Part shown: piece after piece, positions 1-6,460 of the stretch
Numbering within the stretch: the first letter of the stretch is position 1
How the letters are laid out: every line of letters starts with the position of its first letter
NCBI GenBank assembly: GCA_007132255.1
Contig: SLOZ01000291.1
Span: 1 to 12,020, forward strand
DNA: 12,020 bases
DNA from: Limnochordia bacterium
GTDB taxonomy: Bacteria; Bacillota; Limnochordia; Darwinibacteriales; B1SED10-159
Direction: 5' to 3'
Made by a program: the position numbers and the translations under genes
Notes under the pieces: generated by a model
What the model was told of the DNA's origin: nothing
The model's database searches: none
Seen by the model: the letters and a program-made list of their open reading frames with translations, nothing else

Positions 1-199
1 ATGCTATCCTGGCTTATATGGCTTCCCCTATGGGTTGGTGGCAACGATGCATCGGGGCCATTGATACTATTCCTGCTTGTAGTCCTGCTAGGAAAAGTCA
101 AGCGAAATCGGCAACTTTTTTCGATTTGATGAATCCGTAAAATTGGGTAACTTTAATAAGCTCTCGGAAAACACGAACAATCGAAGATCCGTGCTTGGC
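1..199. other. Leading stretch without a convincing gene
   Basis: Two plus-strand frames are open from the window edge. One closes at a TGA at 127-129 (43 codons; its product would be hydrophobic in the middle with a basic end) and the other closes at a TAA near 138-140. Either could be the tail of a gene that begins outside the window, but neither matches a family I recognise and codon use does not separate them. The rest of the stretch is relatively A+T rich with no promoter or terminator that I can defend. Confidence 0.15.
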
Positions 200-609
200 G
201 CGCATTTCGGTGGTTGAACGCCACTGTATCGCTCCAGAAAGAGGTAAACGGTAAGGGGCACGATTAGGAAAGCTAGAGGCTGCGAAGCCTGGAACTGGTT
301 ACCCGCGGGGCAGGAGTGACCGCTTTTGGCCGAAGCAAGAAGGCCGATGGTGAGTCGCTGTTTATTCCACGGTTCACTGGACGACGAGCCTCTGTCGGCA
401 TGGTTTCAGGCATCAACGGCATCACCTAGAACGGTGCTGCCTGGCGGCCAAGCCTACCATGCCGACCACTCAGTATCCAGTGACTTTCGCGGCATAAATC
501 GCTCGACTGAGCCCGTGTGCGTCTGACCCACCTGCAGAGACCACTTCGTGTAGTAGAGCGGCATGCCGGGTCAACAGAGTGCGCCTCGTTCACCGATAGG
601 GTGGTCTGA
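200..609 (+). ncRNA. Candidate structured RNA or hairpin-rich non-coding region
   Basis: No open frame longer than about 75 codons covers this stretch, yet it holds many inverted repeats. Pairs seen: 208-213 with 221-226 (one G-U); 277-281 with 286-290 closing a GCGA tetraloop of the GNRA type; 326-331 with 342-347 (one U-G); 395-404 with 456-465 (10 perfect pairs), continued by 408-411 with 452-455 and by an apical hairpin at 418-438 with one mismatch; 469-474 with 506-511; 538-546 with 599-607 (two U-G at the inner end); and a perfect 10-bp palindrome at 559-568. The G-U pairs and the GNRA loop favour transcription on the plus strand, opposite to the transposase. No known RNA class (tmRNA, RNase P, 6S, SRP) was recognised. 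It could instead be the transposase-distal end of the IS110 element or hairpin DNA that such elements target. Confidence 0.3.
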
Positions 610-651
610 ACCGACCGGAGTACACAACCTCGTCTACAAAGAGCATTCACT

Positions 652-663
652 AAACCATGGTTT
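652..663. repeat. 12-bp perfect palindrome just after the transposase stop
   Basis: A perfect palindrome centred on CCATGG sits 6 nt downstream of the transposase stop codon (which occupies 670-672 on the minus strand). It may mark the right end of the IS110 element, which in the IS110 group lies close behind the gene, or act as a weak transcription end signal. It has no loop, so a stable RNA hairpin is unlikely. Confidence 0.4.
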
Positions 664-669
664 TCGTGT

Positions 670-1983
670 TCAGGACGCAGCGTTCAGTCCTTTCATGTTG
701 AGGTATTGACGACAATGGTCTTCGGGAGTCCGTGGTACAAAGGGCGTCTGGTCCCGAAGGACGGCAAAGATCATGTTGAGTAGCTTGTGCATGACAGCAC
801 CTAAGGCAACCTTTTTCTTCTTGCTAAGACACTTTGTCACGTAATAGTCATGGATCACTGGATGGATAGGAACACGACCATCGTTTGCGCGTTTGCTGTT
901 GACAGAGCTCAGCGCGAGTGCGTAGAGTGCACGTCGTCCGTAACGAGATCCTCGCTTCGACATGGAAGTGTTAGTCGCTGTGAACTTTCCGGACTGTTTG
1001 ACGGTCGGATCGATTCCAAAAAAGGCGACCAATTGCTTCGGCTTCTTGAACGCACCGAAATCAGCGATCTCCACATAAATGGTCACGGCGGTCAAAAACC
1101 CCATAGCTGGTAGGCTCTTCAGCAGATAGATGTTACTCCGATGCAGCTCACTCAAGGTGGAATCAACGGTTGCTTGAATGGCCGCTAACGAAGTCTTGAT
1201 TTGCTCAGAGAATAACTGGATCTGTTGTAACAGCAGCGGAATGGAGATATCAAACAAACCGGTAAGACCACCATACTCATCGACGCTGTCCAGCAGTTTC
1301 CCAAGAAGCTCCGCTTTTCGCAGACCCCAAGCATAGCCTTTTCGACCTTGCTTAGCCAAGAACGTCGCCAGTTGCTCAGCTGAGGCCTCCCGCATCGCAG
1401 AGATGGTTGGAAACTCAGATAACAGAGCCAATGAGGCCACGGAGGTAACGTTGGCAAACACGGTGTGATAACCTGGTAGTGCCTGCCGAAGCGCGGCGCT
1501 CAGACGCAGCTTCGCCTGACTACGGTCATCGATAAGATGAACATGCTGCCGACATTGACTGCGAAGCAACAGAATTTCCATGGTCAGGGGAACTGACTTC
1601 TTGATCTCATCATCGCGCCCCAATTCCGCGATTTTCAAAGCATCCCGCTTGTCCGTTTTGACTTTCCTAATGTCCACATTTTTGCTAGAATGGGTAATGA
1701 GTGGATTGAGGATGAGGACTTCAAAGCCCTTATCCGCTAGGAAGCAGGAAAGCGGCATGTGGTAGATGCCAGTGGACTCCATGATGACCTTAGCGGGCGT
1801 GGAGAACAGCTTTTCTGCTTCCTTTATTTTGCCCGCTAAACGACCTAGAGACTCCGCATCATGTGTAAACTTGAAACCGCTATCGTACTTGGCTCCAGTT
1901 GGATCCAATATGACTGCATACGAAAAATCCGCGGCGACATCGATACCAACGACTACGTGATTTGAGGATTCCTGCAACTTCAA
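670..1983 (-). CDS. IS110-family transposase (DEDD recombinase)
   Basis: This is the recombinase of an IS110-type insertion sequence, which moves the element through a circular intermediate guided by an element-encoded RNA. Counting from the longest frame (GTG at 2052, 460 residues), the N-terminal RuvC-like domain shows D38 in a VVVGID context, E92 in MESTG, and D134 and D137 in KTDKRDA. The C-terminal Transposase_20 domain covers about residues 310-400, with the probable nucleophile serine at S354 in QSGKF. The gene looks complete, with no frameshift. I prefer the TTG start at 1983 (437 residues), because family members begin about ten residues before the first catalytic Asp and GAAAGG lies 5 nt upstream. 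GTG at 2052 also has a GGAG site 6 nt upstream, but within a hairpin. The gene runs opposite to the neighbouring operon. Confidence 0.93.
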   Translation of the reverse strand: MKLQESSNHVVVGIDVAADFSYAVILDPTGAKYDSGFKFTHDAESLGRLAGKIKEAEKLFSTPAKVIMESTGIYHMPLSCFLADKGFEVLILNPLITHSSKNVDIRKVKTDKRDALKIAELGRDDEIKKSVPLTMEILLLRSQCRQHVHLIDDRSQAKLRLSAALRQALPGYHTVFANVTSVASLALLSEFPTISAMREASAEQLATFLAKQGRKGYAWGLRKAELLGKLLDSVDEYGGLTGLFDISIPLLLQQIQLFSEQIKTSLAAIQATVDSTLSELHRSNIYLLKSLPAMGFLTAVTIYVEIADFGAFKKPKQLVAFFGIDPTVKQSGKFTATNTSMSKRGSRYGRRALYALALSSVNSKRANDGRVPIHPVIHDYYVTKCLSKKKKVALGAVMHKLLNMIFAVLRDQTPFVPRTPEDHCRQYLNMKGLNAAS

Positions 1984-2052
1984 CACAACCTTTCGTGAAA
2001 GTGATAGAACTCCATCGCTTCCGTGGATGCCAAGCAACCTTGCAGGTGACAC

Positions 2053-2081
2053 GGGTAACTCCTACAAGCAGTAAGAGACCC
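2053..2081 (-). promoter_or_regulatory. Hairpin covering a possible Shine-Dalgarno site
   Basis: On the minus strand 2081-2078 pairs with 2056-2053 and 2077-2071 pairs with 2065-2059, with a 2-nt bulge and a 5-nt loop. The 3' arm contains GUAGGAG, which lies 6 nt before the GTG at 2052. If translation starts there, the hairpin would hide the ribosome-binding site, a common way to limit transposase synthesis. It could equally be the last stem of a bridge RNA. Confidence 0.4.
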
Positions 2082-2190
2082 AACCAGCCAACGCACAGAA
2101 TCATCCGGACGGAGTGACAGACTTTTTTCACGGGTATCAGCTCATGACGCATCATGAGATCCCAGGAGGTGACCGTCGATCTTCTATCGG
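2053..2190 (-). ncRNA. Candidate IS110 bridge RNA (upstream end)
   Basis: IS110-group elements encode a bridge RNA in the non-coding end upstream of the recombinase. Here, read on the minus strand, a TATAAT box (2200-2195) is followed by a small hairpin (CGAT with ATCG, 2189-2177). Next comes a larger loop closed by 2177-2173 pairing with 2112-2108, enclosing a perfect 7-bp hairpin with a 4-nt loop (2158-2141). Last is an 11-pair hairpin with a 2-nt bulge (2081-2053). One pair in the last hairpin is a U-G that exists only in minus-strand RNA. Three stem-loops within about 140 nt just before the gene match the expected layout and size. Guide sequences cannot be assigned without the target and circular junction. 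Confidence 0.4.
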
Positions 2191-2194
2191 GACC

Positions 2195-2200
2195 ATTATA
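2195..2200 (-). promoter_or_regulatory. Perfect -10 box (TATAAT) upstream of the transposase
   Basis: On the minus strand this hexamer matches the sigma-A -10 consensus exactly. No good -35 hexamer is found 16-18 nt upstream in the integrated copy. That is the pattern expected if the -35 is supplied by the opposite end of the element when it circularises, as described for IS110-group promoters. Confidence 0.45.
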
Positions 2201-2254
2201 CCGTACGTTGAGCCGGTTGCAGACCCATATTCGATAATTCAACGGATCGACACT

Positions 2255-2297
2255 ATACGAACAATACGATGTAAAACCAATGATTACGTTCGTATTG
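2255..2297. repeat. Inverted repeat in the leader of the methylaspartate operon
   Basis: The octamer at 2255-2262 is the exact inverse of 2288-2295, and a second octamer at 2262-2269 is the exact inverse of 2290-2297. The motif ATACGA therefore occurs twice in one orientation and once in the other within 43 nt, about 60-100 nt before the first gene of the operon. It could be an operator or part of the insertion-sequence end. No convincing sigma-A promoter was found between it and the gene. Confidence 0.35.
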
Positions 2298-2356
2298 ATT
2301 AAGTGCCATCGAGTACTTGAACTATCTATCTTTACTATACAAGGAGGTGGTTTGAA

Positions 2357-2689
2357 TTGAAGGCGATCCTGCTTGACAAGGCCAAAGTCATTCGCAGCAA
2401 AAATGCCGGTCCGTATGAACTGACATTCGACATGATGTTCGAGACCGCAAACGATATGTGGGACTTCTTTGATTCGTTGAATGAAGCGCGGGTTAGTCAG
2501 CAATTGGGGGTGGAGCCAGCGGCTATTCGTAACATCATCGCCTTTCCTCCGGCGATGGCCGTAAAAATAACGATTCTGCGTCCGCGACCTTCAGGCGATC
2601 CAGGTGAGACCGATGTTTACGGCGCTCAGCAACATGCACCTTGGCTGCATTACAGCTATGAAACGGAGGACAACGATGCTGCACATTGA
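2357..2689 (+). CDS. DUF4387 family protein
   Basis: A 110-residue protein of the DUF4387 family, recognised from its length and the block around residues 19-45 (PYELTFDMMFE, then NDMWDFFDSL). No signal peptide or membrane segment is visible, so it is probably cytosolic. The TTG start is fixed by an excellent Shine-Dalgarno site (AAGGAGGTGG, 2341-2350) 6 nt upstream. It is the first gene of the operon and overlaps the methylaspartate ammonia-lyase gene by 14 nt, which suggests translational coupling. Members of this family are often found next to AtuA-like (DUF1446) proteins and in acid catabolism clusters; no AtuA-like gene is in this window. The biochemical role is unknown; context suggests a part in handling methylaspartate or mesaconate. 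Confidence 0.8.
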   Translation: MKAILLDKAKVIRSKNAGPYELTFDMMFETANDMWDFFDSLNEARVSQQLGVEPAAIRNIIAFPPAMAVKITILRPRPSGDPGETDVYGAQQHAPWLHYSYETEDNDAAH

Positions 2690-3947
2690 GGATGTTGTGC
2701 TATCTTCTGGACGCACAGGGTTTTACTTTGACGATCAACAAGCCATTAAACGTGGAGACTGGGAAGAAGACGGGTTCACCTACCGAGGTCAGCCCATTAC
2801 CGAGGGCTTTGAACGGATCCGTCAGGCTGGGGAGTCCGTTTCTGTCCAGCTGATCCTGGATGATGGCCAGATAGCTGTGGGAGATTGCGCAGCTGTTCAG
2901 TATTCTGGCTGCGGCGGACGTGATCCGCTGTTTCTGGCGCTGGACTATGTCCCGATCATTGAGAAGGTCCTGCGGAATCATTTTGTCGGCCGCCCTGTGG
3001 TCGGTTTTCGTGAACTCTGTCAGCAGCTGGATGCGGTAACCCAGCCTAATGGCAAGCCCCTGCATACGGCGGCTTTATATGGTATTAGCCAGGCTCTTTT
3101 GGACGCTGTAGCCAAAGCCAATCGCAGTTTGATGGCAGAAGTCGCAGCTCGGGAGTTTTCGGTTCCCGTGATCGCCGAGCCGATTCCGATTTTTACGCAA
3201 TCTGGTGATGATCGCTACAGCAATGTAGACCGCATGATTCTCAAGCAGGCGGATGTGCTGCCCCATGGCTTATTCAACAACCTACGCAAGAAAGTGGGCA
3301 CGCGCGGTGAGCTGCTTTTGCAGTATATTCAATGGCTGGTAAAACGGATCGAAACGTTAGGTGACCCAGGATACCTACCGGTCCTCCATATCGATGTCTA
3401 CGGAACGCTCGGCGAAGGGTTTTCTACGACTCAGGATCTGGTAGCGTACCTGGAGCGGTTGGGAGAAGCAGCGGGACCCCATGTTTTGCGGGTGGAAGGG
3501 CCGGTTGACGCTGGCAGTAAGGAGCAGCAGATTGCGGCGCTGGCAGAGATTACGCAAGCCATTGACCAACGAGGGCGTCCGGTTGAGATCGTAGCCGATG
3601 AATGGTGCAATACGCTCTCCGATATCCGGGAGTTCGCACGGGCTGGTGCGGGTCACATGGTGCAGATTAAGACACCGGATCTGGGTGGGATACACAATTC
3701 TATGGAAGCTGTTCTGGTCTGTCAAGACCTTGGAGTTGGGGCCTATTTAGGCGGGACCTGCAATGAAACGGATCGCTCGGCCCAGGTATGTGTGCACGCG
3801 GCTATGGCAGTGCGACCAGAGCAGATGTTGGCAAAGCCCGGCATGGGGGTGGATGAAGGCTTTACCGTGGTGTATAATGAAATGCAGCGTACTATAGCAT
3901 ACCTTAAACGAAGGGAGAACCGCAGTGCGACGAATAACTACGGATGA
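2676..3947 (+). CDS. mal: Methylaspartate ammonia-lyase
   Basis: The enzyme (EC 4.3.1.2, enolase superfamily) removes ammonia from (2S,3S)-3-methylaspartate to give mesaconate, the second step of the methylaspartate route of glutamate fermentation. The 423-residue product is close to the 413 of the clostridial enzymes and aligns along its full length by eye. Metal ligands are D240, E274 and D308; the catalytic lysine is K332 in MVQIKTPDLGG; H197 in VLPHG and Q175 in FTQSGDD occupy the substrate-binding positions; GGTCNET near the C-terminus is also typical. The ATG at 2676 follows GGAGG and gives the family N-terminus; longer starts upstream in this frame would only read the preceding gene out of frame. 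It overlaps DUF4387 by 14 nt and the fumarase-type gene by 23 nt. Glutamate mutase genes, expected nearby, are not in the window. Confidence 0.97.
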   Translation: MLHIEDVVLSSGRTGFYFDDQQAIKRGDWEEDGFTYRGQPITEGFERIRQAGESVSVQLILDDGQIAVGDCAAVQYSGCGGRDPLFLALDYVPIIEKVLRNHFVGRPVVGFRELCQQLDAVTQPNGKPLHTAALYGISQALLDAVAKANRSLMAEVAAREFSVPVIAEPIPIFTQSGDDRYSNVDRMILKQADVLPHGLFNNLRKKVGTRGELLLQYIQWLVKRIETLGDPGYLPVLHIDVYGTLGEGFSTTQDLVAYLERLGEAAGPHVLRVEGPVDAGSKEQQIAALAEITQAIDQRGRPVEIVADEWCNTLSDIREFARAGAGHMVQIKTPDLGGIHNSMEAVLVCQDLGVGAYLGGTCNETDRSAQVCVHAAMAVRPEQMLAKPGMGVDEGFTVVYNEMQRTIAYLKRRENRSATNNYG

Positions 3948-4767
3948 TATATGTACAACGGTTGAAGAGCTGTGCCTTAAGGCAAACACGGATCTGCCAG
4001 CAGATATCGTGGAAGCCATGGAAACTGCTTTTCAGCGGGAGACTTCACCCTTAGGTCGTCAGGTCTTGCAGCAGCTTCAAAGTAATGCTTGTACAGCCCG
4101 CAAGCAGAAGCTGGCGATGTGCCAGGATACGGGCATGGTCGTGGTGTTCCTTGACATCGGTCAAGATGTAGCTGTGACCGGAGGGATTTTAGAAGAAGCG
4201 GTTCAGGAGGGAGTTCGGCGTGCCTATGCCAAGGGGTATTATCGCACCAGTGTCGTACAGGATCCACTGCGGCGACAGAATACCCAGGACAACACACCGG
4301 CTGTGATCCATACGCGGATCGTTGCAGGACACGAGATTGCGATTCGGGTTGCGCCGAAGGGCTTTGGCAGCGAAAACATGTCACAGCTAGCCATGCTCAA
4401 ACCTGCTCAGGGTCGACAGGGTGTTGTCGACTTTGTCGTCCGCGTCGTGTCTGAGGCGGGCGGGAATCCTTGCCCACCCATCATTGTGGGTGTCGGACTT
4501 GGGGGTACGTTTGAGAAGGCTGCTTTGCTGGCTAAGGAGAGTTTGCTTCGAAGCGTGGGTGAACCGAATTCGGACCCATATTTGGAGGAGTTAGAACAGG
4601 AATTGCTGAAGAAGATTAACCAGTTGGGTATCGGACCTCAGGGATTTGGTGGCACCGTAACGGCATTGGCTGTACATATCCTCAGCTATCCAACGCACAT
4701 TGCAGGGCTGCCAGTGGCTGTGAATATCAACTGTCACGCCGCACGACACCAAGAAGCTGTTTTGTAG
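3925..4767 (+). CDS. Class I fumarase/mesaconase alpha subunit (4Fe-4S hydro-lyase)
   Basis: A 280-residue protein matching the N-terminal/alpha part of iron-sulfur class I hydro-lyases (fumarate hydratase alpha, TtdA-like). The three cluster cysteines are in place: C66 in MCQDTG, C183 in GGNPCPP and C270 in NINCHAARH. Other family blocks are KGFGSENMS near residue 145 and GIGPQGFGGT near 235. Class I enzymes hydrate fumarate and some hydrate mesaconate to (S)-citramalate. Directly behind methylaspartate ammonia-lyase, mesaconase is the likelier job, but fumarase or tartrate dehydratase activity cannot be excluded from sequence. GTG start with AAGGGAGA upstream; overlaps the previous gene by 23 nt. 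The beta (swivel) subunit that completes the active site normally follows, but the next gene is unrelated, so beta must be encoded elsewhere or be lost. Confidence 0.9.
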   Translation: MRRITTDDICTTVEELCLKANTDLPADIVEAMETAFQRETSPLGRQVLQQLQSNACTARKQKLAMCQDTGMVVVFLDIGQDVAVTGGILEEAVQEGVRRAYAKGYYRTSVVQDPLRRQNTQDNTPAVIHTRIVAGHEIAIRVAPKGFGSENMSQLAMLKPAQGRQGVVDFVVRVVSEAGGNPCPPIIVGVGLGGTFEKAALLAKESLLRSVGEPNSDPYLEELEQELLKKINQLGIGPQGFGGTVTALAVHILSYPTHIAGLPVAVNINCHAARHQEAVL

Positions 4768-4779
4768 AGGGGGAGTGGC

Positions 4780-5694
4780 TTGTTTGTTAGTCTTGATCAT
4801 TCAGTGTATTTTGCTCCGCGCGGACGTAAACGGCTGCTGCATCTAGGCCAGCTGCTTGCACAGCGCTATTTAAGTCCTGAGGATCGTCTCGTCGGGCTCA
4901 TTGGCGATGCTGGAGCCGGGAAGTCCCTTTTGATTCGGGGAATGTTTCCCGGGCTAGTATTGACCAACGATGACGACGGCATCAATGTGCGTCCGCTGCC
5001 AGTCTTGCAGGATGCTGAAGCTGGTTTTTTTGGAACACACACCTATCACGTAGACGTTCGTTTCGAGACGGCATTCTGTCAAGTTTGGGAGATCGCTGAT
5101 GCAGTTCGGCGAGCGGTGGCCGCTGGACACCGAGTCGTCGTGGAGCACTTCGATATCTTGTATCCGGCCTTGGAGTTTAACGCCGAGATTCTGATCGGCA
5201 TTGGCGAACAAGTTGTGGTCACCCGTCCTAGTCTCTTTGGTCCGGTGCCGCAGTCCATCAAAGACCAGGTGTACCGCTCATTGGTGTATCGGAAGATGGC
5301 CCATACGGCTGAGGACTTGACATCGATCGCCTTAGAAACTGTGGGATTGGAGCCTCCGCAGTATCACTCGGACGTTAAAGGTGGTTTTGTTCTCGAGTTT
5401 CGTGAAAAACCTGCCATGGATCTAGATGACCTGGAAGCCAAAGTGCAGGCCATGATTGAAAAGGACATGGCAATTGGCTACCATGATGACCATCACATTA
5501 CTATGGGTGGGCAGACACTGTTCTGCTCCGGACCGCGGCTCCATGTTGGATCAACGGGTGCTGTTGCGGGCTTTCGATTGGTGAAGGAGTTCCGTTATGC
5601 GCCGTTAACCCAGACGTATTTGTTAGTGGGACTGGTGGGACAGGCCAGTGATGTAGGGGAGGGAGACGCTGATGATTCGTATTCTAGTGGCTGA
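4780..5694 (+). CDS. P-loop protein with AlaRS second-additional-domain-like C-terminus
   Basis: A 304-residue cytosolic protein. Residues 42-49 (GDAGAGKS) form a Walker A motif in an N-terminal P-loop domain; VVVEHFD at 119-125 is a possible Walker B strand. The C-terminal part (about 230-275) has H238 and H239 in DDHHITMGG, then C249 in FCSGPRLH and H255, followed by a GSTG...GF run. This resembles the zinc-binding second additional domain of alanyl-tRNA synthetase (CGGTH...TG...F), with the spacing between Cys and His enlarged. I recall Firmicute proteins annotated with this domain name, but the function is not known to me. TTG start at 4780 behind AGAGGGGGA, 12 nt after the fumarase-type gene; it overlaps spo0A by 23 nt. 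It may sense, trap or edit an amino-acid-like compound, or bind RNA; both are guesses. Confidence 0.6.
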   Translation: MFVSLDHSVYFAPRGRKRLLHLGQLLAQRYLSPEDRLVGLIGDAGAGKSLLIRGMFPGLVLTNDDDGINVRPLPVLQDAEAGFFGTHTYHVDVRFETAFCQVWEIADAVRRAVAAGHRVVVEHFDILYPALEFNAEILIGIGEQVVVTRPSLFGPVPQSIKDQVYRSLVYRKMAHTAEDLTSIALETVGLEPPQYHSDVKGGFVLEFREKPAMDLDDLEAKVQAMIEKDMAIGYHDDHHITMGGQTLFCSGPRLHVGSTGAVAGFRLVKEFRYAPLTQTYLLVGLVGQASDVGEGDADDSYSSG

Positions 5695-6460
5695 TGATAA
5701 TAAAGGCTTTTGCACCATGATTGAAACGTATGTCCAACGCGATGAGACATTGGAGTTCGTGGGGGTTGTTCATGATGGAACGCAGGTGTTAGAGGCCATT
5801 GCCGAGCATTCACCGGATGTCTTGTTGTTGGATCTGGTGATGCCGAATCGCGACGGCCTCGAGGTTTTGGAGGATTTGGCAGCTGCTGGAGGCCATCGGC
5901 CGAAAGTGATGATTATGTCAGCGTTCGGGCAGGATGAGTTGGTGGCCAGAGCCACGGAGCTGGGTGTTAACTATTACCTCATGAAACCTTTTTCGCTGTC
6001 TACCCTGATCAAACGGATTCACCAAGTTGCAGCATTGAACATGGCTGAGAATGGAACGAACGGGAAGCTTTACCAGCAATTTTACGAACGGATTTCCTTT
6101 TACTTTGGACGAATTGGTGTACCGCCTCATTATAAGGGCTATCGTTATCTTACCGAGGCTGTTTTGTTGGTCTGTACGGACAACAGTTGGTTGACGGGTG
6201 TGACCAAGCATCTCTATCCTGAGGTGGGACGGAGATTCTCAACCAGCGCCGGACAGGTGGAACGAGCAATCCGCCATGCGTTGGAAATGACCTGGGAGAA
6301 GGGGAACATAACCGAGATCGAACGTTTGTTCCACTATTCGGCAGAGATCGGTAAAGGCAAACCTACCAATTCGTCCTTTATTGCCAAAATGGCTGACATT
6401 GTGTACATGGATATTCAGGGTGCCTCTCACGCGGTTCCACGGCGGCGCTTAGGCCAGTAA
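5672..6460 (+). CDS. spo0A: Spo0A, sporulation response regulator
   Basis: The master transcription factor of sporulation entry, active after phosphorelay transfer to its receiver domain. The 262-residue product has a receiver with D8 and D9, phospho-acceptor D54 in LLLDLVMP, switch S83 and K105 in LMKPF. The C-terminal Spo0A DNA-binding domain (about 140-245) includes IGVPPHYKGYRYL, LYPEV, the recognition-helix region QVERAIRHALEMTWEKGNI, and KPTNSSFIA. Compared with Bacillus subtilis (267 residues) the linker is similar and a short tail of about 15 basic and polar residues follows the domain. ATG start behind AGGGGAGGGAG. The start lies 23 nt inside the upstream gene, indicating translational coupling. 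The usual neighbour spoIVB is absent; instead the gene closes a methylaspartate-pathway operon. Whether this is the only Spo0A of the organism or a paralogue cannot be told here. Confidence 0.95.
   Translation: MIRILVADDNKGFCTMIETYVQRDETLEFVGVVHDGTQVLEAIAEHSPDVLLLDLVMPNRDGLEVLEDLAAAGGHRPKVMIMSAFGQDELVARATELGVNYYLMKPFSLSTLIKRIHQVAALNMAENGTNGKLYQQFYERISFYFGRIGVPPHYKGYRYLTEAVLLVCTDNSWLTGVTKHLYPEVGRRFSTSAGQVERAIRHALEMTWEKGNITEIERLFHYSAEIGKGKPTNSSFIAKMADIVYMDIQGASHAVPRRRLGQ

Larger units (their letters stand above)
652..2210 (-). mobile_element. IS110-family insertion sequence (ends approximate)
   Basis: The element is recognised by its intact DEDD transposase and a structured non-coding segment upstream of that gene. 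IS110-family elements lack ordinary terminal inverted repeats and usually make no target duplication, so the borders cannot be read from one copy. I set the distal border at the palindrome behind the gene and the proximal border just outside the TATAAT box at 2195-2200, since IS110-group elements place a -10 box near the left end and complete the promoter at the circular junction. The element could be longer on either side, in particular if the structured region at 200-609 belongs to it. Confidence 0.55.

Noticed and set aside
328..332. Match between a loop sequence at 442-451 (TTGGCCG on the minus strand) and the site at 326-332 as evidence for a bridge RNA guide
   Set aside because: Seven bases are expected by chance at this search size, and the site already belongs to its own hairpin.
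654..664. Eleven bases (ACCATGGTTTT) shared with 10297-10307, as a possible target or end sequence of the IS110 element
   Set aside because: The match is short, centred on a common palindrome and not extended on either side, so chance is sufficient.
1880..2503. Minus-strand open frame of 207 codons spanning the transposase start and the operon leader
   Set aside because: It overlaps the recognised transposase and DUF4387 genes, and the product is irregular and unlike known proteins; it also crosses the hairpins described above.
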